The translations under genes were made by a program, and so were the position numbers. DNA of 64,000 bases from Methylocella tundrae (lineage in GTDB: Bacteria > Pseudomonadota > Alphaproteobacteria > Rhizobiales > Beijerinckiaceae): positions 3,437,501-3,501,500 of the forward strand of contig NZ_CP139089.1 in NCBI RefSeq assembly GCF_038024855.1, given 5' to 3'. The notes under the pieces were generated by a model, which saw nothing but the letters and a program-made list of their open reading frames with translations, searched no databases and was not told the DNA's origin. This document shows positions 8,673-17,739 of the stretch, piece after piece. Within the stretch, counting starts at the first letter, position 1. The number at the start of each line of letters is the position of its first letter.

Positions 8673-10631
8673 TTAGCGGTCAACGCGCCGGCGGTTCGCC
8701 GCGAGCGCGTCAGCGATCGCCCGCATGAGGTCGTCTTGCCGGAACGGCTTTGAAAGACGCGGCAGATGCACTGTGTCGGCTGAGCTTAGCTCCGCATATC
8801 CCGTGGCCAGAACAACCGGCAGCGCGGGCCACTCCGCTCTGATCGCGTCGGCAAGCTGTGTCCCTGTCATGCGCGGCATCGCCTGGTCGGTAATGACCAG
8901 ATCGACGCTCTCGCGCCGCAGAATACTGAGCGCCTGCCTCCCGCCGGAAGCTTCAAACACCGTATGCCCAAGATCTGCGAGCATCGCGGCGGTGTTGGTC
9001 AGCACGAGAGGATCATCGTCCACGGCGACCACGACGAGCCGGCTCACCTCCCGGCTGTTTTCCAACGTTGGCGGCTGCTCGTCGTCACTGGCCGGCGCGG
9101 CGGCCCGTTGCGCCACGGGGAGCCAAAGCTCGGCGGTTGTGCCTTTGCCCTTCTGACTTTTCAGGGCGAGCCGCCCACCGGATTGCTCCGCCAATCCGTG
9201 GACCATGGGCAGTCCGAGCCCCGTGCCCTTACCTATGCCCTTGGTTGTGAAGAAGGGCTCCATGGCGCGCGACAGCGTCGCCTCGTCCATGCCCTCTCCC
9301 GTATCTGTCACCGAAAGACACACATAAGCGCCGCCGGCCAGCCCATTTTGGGAGGCCCCCGAGACGGTTTCCGCCCGCGCCGCGATAATGATCACGCCGC
9401 CTTCCGGCATGGCGTCGCGGGCGTTCACCGCAAGATTCAGCAGGGACAATTCCAGCTGGTTGGTGTCGGCCTGGACAGAAGGTAGAGCGAGCGGGAAGCG
9501 GGTCTCGATCGACATGGCGGGCCCGAGCGAGCGCTGCAGAAGATCGGTCATTCCCCGCACGAGGGTCGGCAGATCGACCGGCTCCGGCTTCAGCTCCTGG
9601 CGGCGGGCGAAGGCGAGCATGCGCTGCGTCAGCGACGCCCCCCGTTGCGCGGCCTGCATCGCATTGTCGATCAGAGAGGTGAATTTGGGCTCGTCCGGCA
9701 GCCTTTTGCGGACCAGTTCGAGGCTGCCGAGAATCGCCATCAGCAGGTTGTTGAAATCATGCGCGACGCCGCCCGTGAGCTGCCCGATGGCGTCCATCTT
9801 CTGCGATTGAAAGAGCGCCTCGCGGGCTTCCTCGATGGCGCGTTGAGCCTCCCGCCGCTCCGTAATATCGCGCGTGATTTTGGCGAAGCCGATGACCGCG
9901 CCGTTCTCGTCGCGGATGGCGTCGATGACCACATTGGCCCAGAAACGGGTGCCGTCCTTGCGGACGCGCCAGCCCTCTTTCTCGAACCTGCCCTCGCGAG
10001 CCGCGGTCTCGATCGCCCGCTGAGGCTCTCCCTTTTCAAGATCCTCCGGCGTATAGAATTTCGAGAAATGCTCGCCGATGACCTCCTCGCGGAGATAGCC
10101 CTTGATCCGCTCGGCCCCCAGGTTCCAGCTGCTCACATGGCCTTCAGAATCAAGCATAAAGATCGAGTAATCGGTGACGCTTTGGACGAGGATCCTGAAC
10201 TGCTCTTCACTGCGCTTCAAGGTTTCCTCAGCGAACTTGCGTTCGGTAAGGTCGCGGGTGATCTTGGTGAATCCGAGCAACTCGCCTGACGGGCCGCGGA
10301 TCGGATCGATGACGACATGAGCCCAGAAGCGAGCGCCATCCTTGCGCACCCGCCAGCCTTCAGTCTCGAATTTTCCTTCCCTCGCGGCGGTATCGAGCGC
10401 GCGTCTTGGCAGTCCGGCGCGCCGGTCCTCCTCTACATAGAAGCGCGAAAAATTTTCGCCGAGAATTTCCGAAGCCTCATATCCCTTGAAGCGTTGCGCG
10501 CCAGGGTTCCAGCTCGTCACCACGCCTTCCGGGTCGAGCATGAAAATGGCGTAATCCGTCACCGCGTTGACGAGGAGGCGGTATCGCCCGTCGTCCATGG
10601 CAGAGGCGTCGAACCGCTCGAGGTTATCCAT
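8673..10631 (-). CDS. Hybrid histidine kinase with two duplicated PAS domains and a receiver
   Basis: A 652-residue cytoplasmic sensor with no transmembrane segments. Two PAS/PAC units (about 15-130 and 140-260) are nearly the same sequence, sharing VTDY(A/S)IFMLD, EGWRVRKDG and ITRD(L/I)TER. They are followed by an HWE/HisKA-like phosphoacceptor box with HDFNNLL at His291, an ATPase domain with N-box VNARDAMPEGG and G-boxes (DTGEGM, GKGTGLGL) and a C-terminal receiver whose acceptor Asp lies in VITDQAMP. Start 10631 is preceded by GGAAAGGAA; an earlier in-frame start lacks support. No cognate regulator is adjacent. An EcfG-like promoter suggests a stress link. Confidence 0.88.
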   Translation of the reverse strand: MDNLERFDASAMDDGRYRLLVNAVTDYAIFMLDPEGVVTSWNPGAQRFKGYEASEILGENFSRFYVEEDRRAGLPRRALDTAAREGKFETEGWRVRKDGARFWAHVVIDPIRGPSGELLGFTKITRDLTERKFAEETLKRSEEQFRILVQSVTDYSIFMLDSEGHVSSWNLGAERIKGYLREEVIGEHFSKFYTPEDLEKGEPQRAIETAAREGRFEKEGWRVRKDGTRFWANVVIDAIRDENGAVIGFAKITRDITERREAQRAIEEAREALFQSQKMDAIGQLTGGVAHDFNNLLMAILGSLELVRKRLPDEPKFTSLIDNAMQAAQRGASLTQRMLAFARRQELKPEPVDLPTLVRGMTDLLQRSLGPAMSIETRFPLALPSVQADTNQLELSLLNLAVNARDAMPEGGVIIIAARAETVSGASQNGLAGGAYVCLSVTDTGEGMDEATLSRAMEPFFTTKGIGKGTGLGLPMVHGLAEQSGGRLALKSQKGKGTTAELWLPVAQRAAAPASDDEQPPTLENSREVSRLVVVAVDDDPLVLTNTAAMLADLGHTVFEASGGRQALSILRRESVDLVITDQAMPRMTGTQLADAIRAEWPALPVVLATGYAELSSADTVHLPRLSKPFRQDDLMRAIADALAANRRRVDR

Positions 10632-10672
10632 CAAGGGTTCCTTTCCGCCCGACGACGCTCCTAGGCGCGGAG

Positions 10673-10697
10673 AATGGCGACCGACGCGGAACGTTCC
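10673..10697 (-). promoter_or_regulatory. Possible EcfG-type promoter for the histidine kinase
   Basis: GGAAC (10697-10693, minus strand) is followed after 16 bases by CATT (10676-10673), the same arrangement as at the DUF4142 gene. It would give a leader of about 35 bases. The -10 element has one mismatch to CGTT. Confidence 0.35.
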
Positions 10698-11045
10698 GCC
10701 TTTTGTTTTCGCGTAGCGAACCCACGCGGCGGCGCATTGGCTTTCACCCTCAATGTCGCAGTGACGCCAAGCAATCTGGCGGCAGGTTAAAGCGCGGGGA
10801 TCATCGCGCTCAACTTTAGCTTTGAAATTATGGTTTGCAACGCCCTCGACCTCTCGCTCATTTGAGGCTTCTCGTTTCGAGCGGATCAAGATGATCCCTT
10901 ACTAACAAGGACCCGTCGGCCCCGTTGACCGGATCTGTGGCCGGAAAAGCCAGGGCCGCCATGCGGTCAATAAACAGACGGCGATTGCGAACAAAACAGG
11001 AATCTGCGATCGTGCATTTTTCAGCCAGAAAGATGATTCGAATCC
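10698..11045. other. Divergent intergenic region between kinase and helicase
   Basis: No convincing gene is seen on either strand. The right part carries a one-mismatch LexA-type box at 10989-11003 ahead of the helicase gene. The open frames crossing the region overlap the helicase in antisense and are judged shadows. Confidence 0.5.
10989..11003 (+). promoter_or_regulatory. Possible LexA (SOS) box upstream of the helicase
   Basis: GAAC-AAAACAG-GAAT matches the alphaproteobacterial SOS operator GAAC-N7-GAAC with one mismatch in the second half-site. It lies 43 bases before the TTG start of the helicase, whose downstream neighbour is DNA polymerase IV, a plausible SOS target. Confidence 0.33.
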
Positions 11046-13115
11046 TTGCCCGCTGCCGCCGCCTATCTTGAAGCGCTCAATCCTGAACAGCGCCGCGCCG
11101 TTGAGCACGGTGCCGGTGCGAGGGATTGCGCGCCGCTGCTCGTCATCGCTGGGGCGGGATCGGGCAAGACCAACACTTTGGCGCATCGCGTCGCGCATCT
11201 GATCGTCAATGGCGCCGATCCGAGGCGCATCCTGCTTCTGACTTTCTCCCGGCGCGCGGCGGCCGAGATGACGCGCAGGGTCGAGCGCATCTCGCGCAAG
11301 GTGATCGGCGATAGCGCCGGCGTCATGACGGACGCGCTCGGTTGGGCGGGGACATTTCATGGCGTCGGCGCCCGGCTGCTCCGCGACTACGCCGAAGCGA
11401 TCGGGCTTGATCCGGCATTCACGATTCATGATCGCGAGGATTCAGCCGATCTCATGAATCTGGTGCGGCACGAGCTTGGTTTCTCGAAGACCCAAAAACG
11501 CTTCCCGGCCAAGGGCGCATGCCTTTCGATCTATTCGCGCTGTGTCAACGCCGAACTTGCCATCGGGGAAGTCCTTGGAGCGTCCTTTCCATGGTGCCTC
11601 GCCTGGACCGCGGAACTTAGCCAGCTGTTTGCCGCTTACGTCGAAGCAAAGCAGCGCCAGAACGTTCTCGATTACGATGATCTTCTGCTCTACTGGGCGC
11701 AGACGATGAGCGATCCCGCGCTCGCCGCCGACATCGGCGAGCGCTTCGATCACGTCATGGTCGATGAGTATCAGGACACCAACAGGCTGCAATCCTCGAT
11801 ACTCATGGCGCTGAAGCCGACCGGCCGCGGGCTCACGGTTGTCGGGGATGACGCGCAGTCGATCTATTCATTTCGCGCGGCGACGGTGCGCAACATTCTC
11901 GACTTTCCAGGCCAGTTCAGCCCGCCGGCCGAGATCGTGACGCTCGATCGCAATTACCGCTCGACGCGGCCGATCCTCGCCGCCGCCAACGGCGTCATCG
12001 ATCTGGCCGCCGAGCGATTCACGAAAAATCTCTGGACTGACCGCAATTCGCAGCAGGGCCCGCAACTCGTCGCTGTTCGCGATGAGGCCGATCAGGCCCG
12101 CTACATCGTCGAACGGGTGCTCGAAAACCGCGAGAGCGGATCGACGCTGAAGCAACAGGCGGTCTTATTCCGCACGTCGCACCACAGCGGTCCGCTCGAA
12201 GTGGAGCTGACCCGCCGCAACATTCCCTTCGTCAAATTCGGCGGGTTGAAGTTCCTCGACGCCGCCCATGTCAAGGATATTCTGGCGCTGCTGCGCTTTG
12301 TCGAAAATCCGCGCGATCGCGTCGCGGGCTTTCGCGTCATGCTACTGATGCCGGGCGTCGGCCCGGCGTCGGCGCAGCGCGCGCTCGACCATATGGCGGC
12401 GGCGTCCGATCCGATCGCCGCGCTTGGCTCCGCGCCCGCGCCGCCGCGCGCCAGCGTGCATTGGACCGCATTTGTCGCGACGGTCATGGCGCTGCGCGGC
12501 AGAACCGCCGGGTGGCCGGCTGAGCTTTTGTGCGCGCGGCTTTGGTACGAGCCTCATCTTGAGCGGATTCACGAGGATGCGACGCCGCGCCTTGCCGATC
12601 TCGTGCAATTGGAACAGATAGCCGCCGGCTATCCCTCGCGCGAGCGGTTCCTGACGGAGCTGACGCTCGATCCGCCCGACGCCACCAGCGATCAGGCGGG
12701 CCCGCCACATCTCGATGAAGATTATCTTATCCTTTCGACAATTCATTCCGCCAAGGGGCAGGAATGGAAATCCGTCTTCGTGCTGAACGTCGTCGACGGC
12801 TGCATGCCATCTGATCTTGGCGCGGGGACTTCGGACGAGATCGAGGAGGAGCGCCGCCTGCTTTATGTGGCGATGACCCGCGCAAGGGATGATCTGCATC
12901 TCATCGTGCCACAACGCTTTTTTACGCATGTGCAGAACGCGCGGGGCGACCGGCACGTTTACGCCTCGCGAACGCGCTTTATCCCGAATGCGCTGTTGCA
13001 TCTGTTCGAGCGTACGGCCTGGCCGACGGCGGCGGCGGGGGCCACCGTCGCGCGCGGCCCGGCTGTTGGCGTTCGAATTGACCTCGGCGCCCGTATGCGC
13101 GGCATGTGGCGATGA
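11046..13115 (+). CDS. UvrD/Rep-type ATP-dependent DNA helicase
   Basis: A 689-residue superfamily 1A helicase. Visible motifs are LNPEQRRAVEH (Q motif), Walker A AGAGSGKTNTL near 35-45, LLTFSRRAAAEM (motif Ia), VDEYQDTN (motif II, Walker B), VVGDDAQSIYSFR (motif III), NYRS, and TIHSAKGQEWKSVFV with LLYVAMTRARDDL (motifs V and VI). Helicases of this type unwind DNA 3' to 5' in repair and restart of stalled forks. It is shorter than UvrD itself (about 720). The gene must start at TTG 11046 or later, because a stop codon lies in frame at 11034. DNA polymerase IV follows 85 bases downstream. Confidence 0.9.
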   Translation: MPAAAAYLEALNPEQRRAVEHGAGARDCAPLLVIAGAGSGKTNTLAHRVAHLIVNGADPRRILLLTFSRRAAAEMTRRVERISRKVIGDSAGVMTDALGWAGTFHGVGARLLRDYAEAIGLDPAFTIHDREDSADLMNLVRHELGFSKTQKRFPAKGACLSIYSRCVNAELAIGEVLGASFPWCLAWTAELSQLFAAYVEAKQRQNVLDYDDLLLYWAQTMSDPALAADIGERFDHVMVDEYQDTNRLQSSILMALKPTGRGLTVVGDDAQSIYSFRAATVRNILDFPGQFSPPAEIVTLDRNYRSTRPILAAANGVIDLAAERFTKNLWTDRNSQQGPQLVAVRDEADQARYIVERVLENRESGSTLKQQAVLFRTSHHSGPLEVELTRRNIPFVKFGGLKFLDAAHVKDILALLRFVENPRDRVAGFRVMLLMPGVGPASAQRALDHMAAASDPIAALGSAPAPPRASVHWTAFVATVMALRGRTAGWPAELLCARLWYEPHLERIHEDATPRLADLVQLEQIAAGYPSRERFLTELTLDPPDATSDQAGPPHLDEDYLILSTIHSAKGQEWKSVFVLNVVDGCMPSDLGAGTSDEIEEERRLLYVAMTRARDDLHLIVPQRFFTHVQNARGDRHVYASRTRFIPNALLHLFERTAWPTAAAGATVARGPAVGVRIDLGARMRGMWR

Positions 13116-13200
13116 GGAGGCAGGCGATTGTTTGCTCTCGACAACAGATCATCGGATGATGGGCCAGTGTCTTTGATACGAAATCCCCGCGCTTCCCGGC

Positions 13201-14328
13201 GTGATTCATATGCGCGCACCCGAGCCTGAAGCGCTCGACGGGGATGCGCCGGCTGATGGCGCGCGCCGGAAAATCATCCATGTCGATATGGACGCCTTTT
13301 TTGCCTCGGTCGAGCAGCGCGACAATGCGGAGCTGCGCGGCAGGCCTGTCGCCGTCGGTGGTTCTTCCGAGCGAGGCGTTGTCGCGGCGGCGAGCTATGA
13401 GGCGAGAAAGTTCGGCGTGCGATCGGCGATGCCATCTGTGACGGCGAAGCGCAAATGCCCCGAACTCATCTTTGTGACGCCGCGCTTCGATGTCTACAAA
13501 GCAGTCTCGCTCCAGATCCGCGAGATTTTCGCCGAATATACGCCCCTGATCGAGCCATTGTCGCTCGATGAAGCCTATCTCGACGTCACCGAGAATCTAC
13601 AAGGCGTCGCGTCGGCGACGGAGATCGCCGAGCAGATCCGCGCGAAGATCCGTCGCGTAACGCATCTCACCGCATCCGCTGGCGTCAGCTATAATAAGTT
13701 TTTGGCCAAGCTCGCCTCCGATCATCGCAAGCCCGATGGTCTCTTCGTCATCACGCCGAAGATGGGGGCGCGCTTCGTCGAGACCCTGCCGGTCGAAACA
13801 TTCCAGGGTGTTGGACCGGCGACGGCGGCGAAGATGAGGCGGCTCGGAATCGAGACAGGACTTGACCTTCGCGCAAGATCTTTGGCTTTTCTTCAACAGA
13901 GCTTCGGCAAGTCGGGCGAGGCCTATTACTGGATATCCCGTGGCGTCGATGAAAGGCCGGTGCGCGCCGACCGGGTTCGCAAATCGATCGGCGCGGAAAA
14001 CACCTTTCCGCGGGATCTGTTTGAATTCGAGCCGATGTGTGAGGCGCTGCGGCCGGTCCTCGCCAAAGTCTGGCGGCATTGCGAGGCAAGCGACATCCGG
14101 GGCCGAACTATCACGCTGAAAGTCAAATACGCCGATTTCAAGCAGATCACGCGCAGCCGATCCGGCGAGGACGTCATCGCAAGCCTCGCCGATCTCGAAC
14201 GTTTGAGTCTTGGGCTGCTTGCGCCGCTTCTGCCGGTCAAAAAAGGCGTGCGCCTGCTCGGAGTTTCGCTTTCCTCGTTGTCGCAGACGCGGGTGAAGGA
14301 TCGTGGCCAGCTCGCCCTGGCGCTTTGA
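13201..14328 (+). CDS. dinB: DNA polymerase IV (Y family)
   Basis: A 375-residue translesion polymerase. The catalytic carboxylates are in DMDAFFASVE (Asp29) and SLDEAYLDV (Asp123, Glu124). The YEARKFGVRSAMP segment, palm-domain SYNKFLAKLASDHRKPDG, the thumb/HhH stretch VGPATAAKMRRLGI and a little-finger domain are all present. It copies past damaged bases with low fidelity and is usually induced by the SOS response. Translation may begin at GTG 13201 or ATG 13210; neither has a strong ribosome site. It probably shares a transcript with the helicase. The C-terminal beta-clamp peptide is not obvious. Confidence 0.93.
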   Translation: MIHMRAPEPEALDGDAPADGARRKIIHVDMDAFFASVEQRDNAELRGRPVAVGGSSERGVVAAASYEARKFGVRSAMPSVTAKRKCPELIFVTPRFDVYKAVSLQIREIFAEYTPLIEPLSLDEAYLDVTENLQGVASATEIAEQIRAKIRRVTHLTASAGVSYNKFLAKLASDHRKPDGLFVITPKMGARFVETLPVETFQGVGPATAAKMRRLGIETGLDLRARSLAFLQQSFGKSGEAYYWISRGVDERPVRADRVRKSIGAENTFPRDLFEFEPMCEALRPVLAKVWRHCEASDIRGRTITLKVKYADFKQITRSRSGEDVIASLADLERLSLGLLAPLLPVKKGVRLLGVSLSSLSQTRVKDRGQLALAL

Positions 14329-14663
14329 AAACGCGAGATCCCGCGGGGGCCTGATCGCCGTCACGCGAGCGCACGCGCCGGGGCGTATCGGCGGCCTTTA
14401 GCGAAGCATTCGCCGCGAATAAAAGGGAAAATTGATAGGTGCTGAAATATGGCGATATTGCGGCAGCTTACCTTGGCTGTCCAATCACCATTTCCATCGT
14501 CATATTTCATTAAATTCAACGCAATCGCCGTGAGGATGGCCCCACGCATCGCCCGAGCGGACGCTTTATTCCAACCACAATCGCGAAGAAACGCCGGGGA
14601 ACGTGTGGCGGAGAGACCACGCTCGGCGGAGCATGCGGGGCGCAATAGAAAAGCATAAAACCA
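14329..14663. other. Intergenic region between dinB and a small exported protein
   Basis: About 335 bases with no credible gene. A 122-codon frame on the minus strand (14361-14729) overlaps the next gene's promoter and start and has no recognisable product, so it is not annotated. The central part (about 14420-14530) is less G+C-rich than its surroundings. Confidence 0.5.
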
Positions 14664-14688
14664 TGAACTTTTTCCGCGGGCGCCCGTT
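14664..14688 (+). promoter_or_regulatory. EcfG-type promoter for the small exported protein
   Basis: TGAAC at 14664-14668 and a perfect CGTT at 14685-14688 are separated by 16 bases. The -35 differs from GGAAC by one base. A start near 14695 would leave about 33 bases before the ATG at 14728, which has AAGGAG upstream. Confidence 0.42.
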
Positions 14689-14727
14689 AGAGCGCTCACG
14701 ACACGCAAAACCCAAGGAGCCGTATTC

Positions 14728-14994
14728 ATGAAGCTTGGAACTCTATTCGCCGCAATGGTCGCGATTACGCCGGGCGTCGCCCTTGCCCAGTCGATGAGCC
14801 CTCCCGATCAAGGCTCGCGTTCCGCGCCCGCGACAGTTGGGCCCGAAGGCCGCTCCGCCGCCGATAGCCCGGAGGGGCCGGTTGGGACCTCAGGCCATCC
14901 ATCGGATATGACGGGAACACCGTCAATGGCGCCGTCCAGCGGTAACACGCCATCTGGAGAGCCGGACTCGGGGATGGGCCGCGGCGATAAGTGA
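14728..14994 (+). CDS. Small exported Pro/Ser/Gly-rich protein
   Basis: An 88-residue product with a clean signal peptide (KLGTLFAAMVAITPGVALA, cleavage before QSMSPP near residue 21). The mature part is low-complexity, rich in Pro, Ser, Gly and Asp, and probably unstructured in the periplasm. No family is recognised. A good ribosome site (AAGGAG), an EcfG-like promoter and a strong terminator just downstream all support a real single-gene unit. Confidence 0.72.
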   Translation: MKLGTLFAAMVAITPGVALAQSMSPPDQGSRSAPATVGPEGRSAADSPEGPVGTSGHPSDMTGTPSMAPSSGNTPSGEPDSGMGRGDK

Positions 14995-15016
14995 GCCGCC
15001 TTGACGCCTGCCAAGG

Positions 15017-15042
15017 AATAGCCCCGTACGGGGCTATTTTTT
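15017..15042 (+). terminator. Rho-independent terminator after the small exported protein
   Basis: AATAGCCCC and GGGGCTATT form a perfect 9-bp stem with a GTAC loop, followed by a T run to 15042. Confidence 0.88.
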
Positions 15043-15649
15043 GTTTTCCCTGGCGGTGGCTCCCTTCGCTTTGCGTCCGTCTGCGGGCTTCCCGCTTTTC
15101 TCGCCAGCGAAGGTTGTACCGCGCTTAGGGCGGCGCTAGGGCCGACTTAATCGCCAAAGGCCGCTCTTGCCCGCCCATGCCCGTGGACCGCCGTCCGCTT
15201 TCGCGCTCCTGACGATATTGAACTGTTAAATAATAAGAATAGTTACTTGCATAAAAAAGAAGTAATTAACAATTCAGTCTTGCTATTCGGCCCCATTTGT
15301 ATCAGTATTCAACTGTTAGCTAACCAATATACGACCACGTGAAAATTTCAACTTATAGTACTGACGTCTACAGCGGATCCGTTCTGGTTTGGAAGCAATA
15401 TTTTAGGAACGCACGTTATTAGCCGTCTAGTGATCACTAAATTTTTTCAAAAGGCGTTAGTCCGCCATATTTCATTACCTAGTCCTTGATAGTGCGCGAA
15501 GGATTGGCGTCCCCCCGCCAGTCCTTCGTTCGCGTGCGTGCGGCTTTTTGCCGGGCTCCTTTCGTGTGCTTAAGCCACAGCTCATCCGCAACTATTGCTT
15601 GTGACTGGGGCTTGTTTGAGCCGGACCATTTTTGGAGCCGGCCGGGCCT
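15043..15649. other. Gene-free spacer with a low-G+C island
   Basis: Six hundred bases without a supportable gene. From about 15213 to 15480 the composition becomes strikingly A+T-rich compared with the rest of the window. It contains two direct decamer-like repeats (GAACTGTTAA near 15219 and CAACTGTTAG near 15309). A very short minus-strand reading, MKYGGLTPFEKI then stop, is vaguely like a transposase C-terminus. The right border is a 13-bp hairpin at 15497-15528. It may be a decayed foreign insert or an uncharacterised regulatory region. Confidence 0.5.
15497..15528. repeat. Strong hairpin at the edge of the low-G+C island
   Basis: CGAAGGATTGGCG pairs with CGCCAGTCCTTCG over 13 positions (one G-T pair) around a TCCCCC loop. 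It lies downstream of the SulP gene on the minus strand but has no T run on either side, so it is not a classical terminator. Confidence 0.6.
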
Positions 15650-17347
15650 TCACCCGCCGCCGCCGAGCGCCGCATCAAGCGTTACGACCCTTTCGAGCCC
15701 CCCGACTTTTTCACCGATGCCGTCCGCTCGCAGCAGATCGCGGACCCGTCCATGCGCCCCGATGATTCGCAGCACGATGCCACGAGCGGCAAGTTCGCTG
15801 TGCAACTCATGCAGCATTCGAGAACCCGCGAGATCAAGGTAGGGCGATGCCGAGAGATCGCAGATCATCAGGCGGATGTCGGACGGAGCTGATGCGGCAA
15901 GGCGGTTCAGAACCGTCTCGAGCACAGAGCTGGCGTTGACGTAGATCAGCGACGCTTCGGGACGGAAGGCGATGACGCCGGAGATCGGCTCGTTTTCCGG
16001 GTGCCGGCCGACGTCGGAGTAGCTGTTCGTGCCGGGAACGCGGCCAAGAAACGCCACATGCGGGCGTGACGCACGGGCCAGCAGCATCAGGACGGACGCC
16101 AGCGCAGCGAGGAGGATGCCTTGAAGTATGCCCAGCAACAGGACGCCGAAAAGAGCAATCGTTGCAGCGTAGAAATCGAGCCGGCTTACCCGCCACATGC
16201 GGAACAGCGCCGGAAAATCCAACAATCCGGACACGGCCGTCAGAACGACGGCGGCCAGAATTGCCTTGGGCAGGTTTTCCAGCAGCCCTGTGAGGAAGAG
16301 CAGGCATATGGCAAGCGTCATCGAGGCAAAGACAAGGGCGAGTGGCGTGCGTGCGCCGGCCTTGTCGTTGACGGCTGTCTGCGACAATCCGCCTGCGACA
16401 GGATAGCCTTGGCCCAGCGCCGTCGCGAGATTTGCCGCGCCGATCCCGAGCAGCTCTTGCCGCGTGTCGAGAGCATATCCATGCTTTGCGGCGAAGGCGC
16501 GTGCGGCGGAGACGCTTTCAATATAGGCGAGCAGCAGGCATCCGGCGGCCAGAGGAACTATGCCCTCTATATCGCGCAGCCGCAACGCCGGACCTTCCAG
16601 CGTGGGTAAGCCTGCCGGAATCTTTCCCGTCGTTGGCACGCCGAGAGCGGGAAGCCCCAGCACGGATGCGATCACGATCGACAGCGCAACAACGCCGAGC
16701 GCGACCGGTTTACCCGGCAGCAGGCGCTCGCCGACTGTCAGCAGCACGATCGCGACGGCGCCGACCGCAAGCACGAGGGAATGCGTCTCGCCTAATTGTC
16801 CGGCAAACAGAATCACCCGTTCAAAGAAATTGTGCCCGCCGCCCGGCGCTCCAATGAGGCTTGGCAGCTGGGTCGCGGCAATCGTCAAGCCCGCCCCCGC
16901 CTTGAACCCAACAAGTATGCTGTCGCTAACCAGCTTAATGAGCACGCTGAGCTTCAACGCCCAGGCGATCAGGCAAAGGGCTGCTACGGTGAAACCCGTA
17001 AGGCTGGCGATCTGTGCGTAGCGTTGCGCGTCCCCGGCCGCCATCGCGCCCACGGTTCCGGCAATCATAAGTGAAATGGCGGATGTGGGCCCGATCGCCA
17101 GTTGACGCGACGATCCGAGCAAAGCGTAGCCAAGTCCACCCAATAAATAGCCGTATACGCCAACTTGCGGAGGCAATCCGGCCAGTCCGGCATATGCAAG
17201 AGAGACGGGAATGCCGTAGGCCGCGAGGGTCACGCCGGCGACGATGTCAGCGGGCAGCCAGGCGGCGCGGTATTCCGCGAGCCAGCGAACCGACGGGATA
17301 TGCCAAAGCCGCGTCAGTCTAATCCGGCGGCCCGTCGATTCCTTCAT
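15650..17347 (-). CDS. SulP family anion transporter with STAS domain
   Basis: A 565-residue inner-membrane protein. The N-terminal 420 residues are hydrophobic with 10-12 predicted membrane segments and the family signature AAYGIPVSLAYAGLAGLPPQ near residue 45, followed by the LLGSSRQLAIGPTSAISLM segment. A C-terminal STAS domain (about 445-550) includes LMICDLSASPYLDLAGSRML. SulP proteins carry sulfate, bicarbonate or other anions, usually by symport; the substrate cannot be told from sequence. It is transcribed alone, towards the low-G+C spacer. Confidence 0.9.
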   Translation of the reverse strand: MKESTGRRIRLTRLWHIPSVRWLAEYRAAWLPADIVAGVTLAAYGIPVSLAYAGLAGLPPQVGVYGYLLGGLGYALLGSSRQLAIGPTSAISLMIAGTVGAMAAGDAQRYAQIASLTGFTVAALCLIAWALKLSVLIKLVSDSILVGFKAGAGLTIAATQLPSLIGAPGGGHNFFERVILFAGQLGETHSLVLAVGAVAIVLLTVGERLLPGKPVALGVVALSIVIASVLGLPALGVPTTGKIPAGLPTLEGPALRLRDIEGIVPLAAGCLLLAYIESVSAARAFAAKHGYALDTRQELLGIGAANLATALGQGYPVAGGLSQTAVNDKAGARTPLALVFASMTLAICLLFLTGLLENLPKAILAAVVLTAVSGLLDFPALFRMWRVSRLDFYAATIALFGVLLLGILQGILLAALASVLMLLARASRPHVAFLGRVPGTNSYSDVGRHPENEPISGVIAFRPEASLIYVNASSVLETVLNRLAASAPSDIRLMICDLSASPYLDLAGSRMLHELHSELAARGIVLRIIGAHGRVRDLLRADGIGEKVGGLERVVTLDAALGGGG

Positions 17348-17523
17348 GCGCCGCGCCTCGACACTGCCTGGTGGAATCCGGTCGATCGTGCTTGATCTCG
17401 TCCTGCTCTGGAATAATGCAGGCCTGAGCCTGAGCCGATAATCGGGATCGGCGCCTCGAACAGGCCGTCATCGCCTGAGCACCAATCCGCAATCCGCGCC
17501 GATGTTCGACGTTTTGACGCAAT

Positions 17524-17599
17524 TGGCGCTCCCTAGGGGAATCGAACCCCTGTTTTCGCCGTGAGAGGGCGACGTCCTAGACCGCTAGACGAAGGGAGC
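17524..17599 (-). tRNA. tRNA-Glu (anticodon CTC)
   Basis: The minus strand folds as a complete cloverleaf: acceptor GCTCCCT/AGGGAGC, D arm with GTC/GAC, anticodon stem TCGCC/GGCGA around loop CTCTCAC (anticodon CTC at its centre), T arm AGGGG-TTCGATT-CCCCT, discriminator G and an encoded CCA at 17526-17524. No integrase or repeated attachment site is seen next to it. Confidence 0.96.
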
Positions 17600-17739
17600 G
17601 CAGCGCGTGAAACAGGCTTTTATATCGGCGCGGCCACGCCTGCAAGCCAATCGTCGCTGTTGTTTTGTTGAATTGGTTCGGCGCCCGTCCCGACAGGAAC
17701 GGCTCTTGCGCGCGCCGGCTCGCGGCATAGACTGACGCG

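Noticed and set aside
14361..14729. 122-codon minus-strand frame before the small exported protein
   Set aside because: No recognisable product, overlaps the promoter and start of a better-supported gene, and lacks a convincing ribosome site.
17524..17599. tRNA-Glu as an attachment site for an integrated element
   Set aside because: No integrase, no repeated tRNA 3' end and ordinary genes on both sides.
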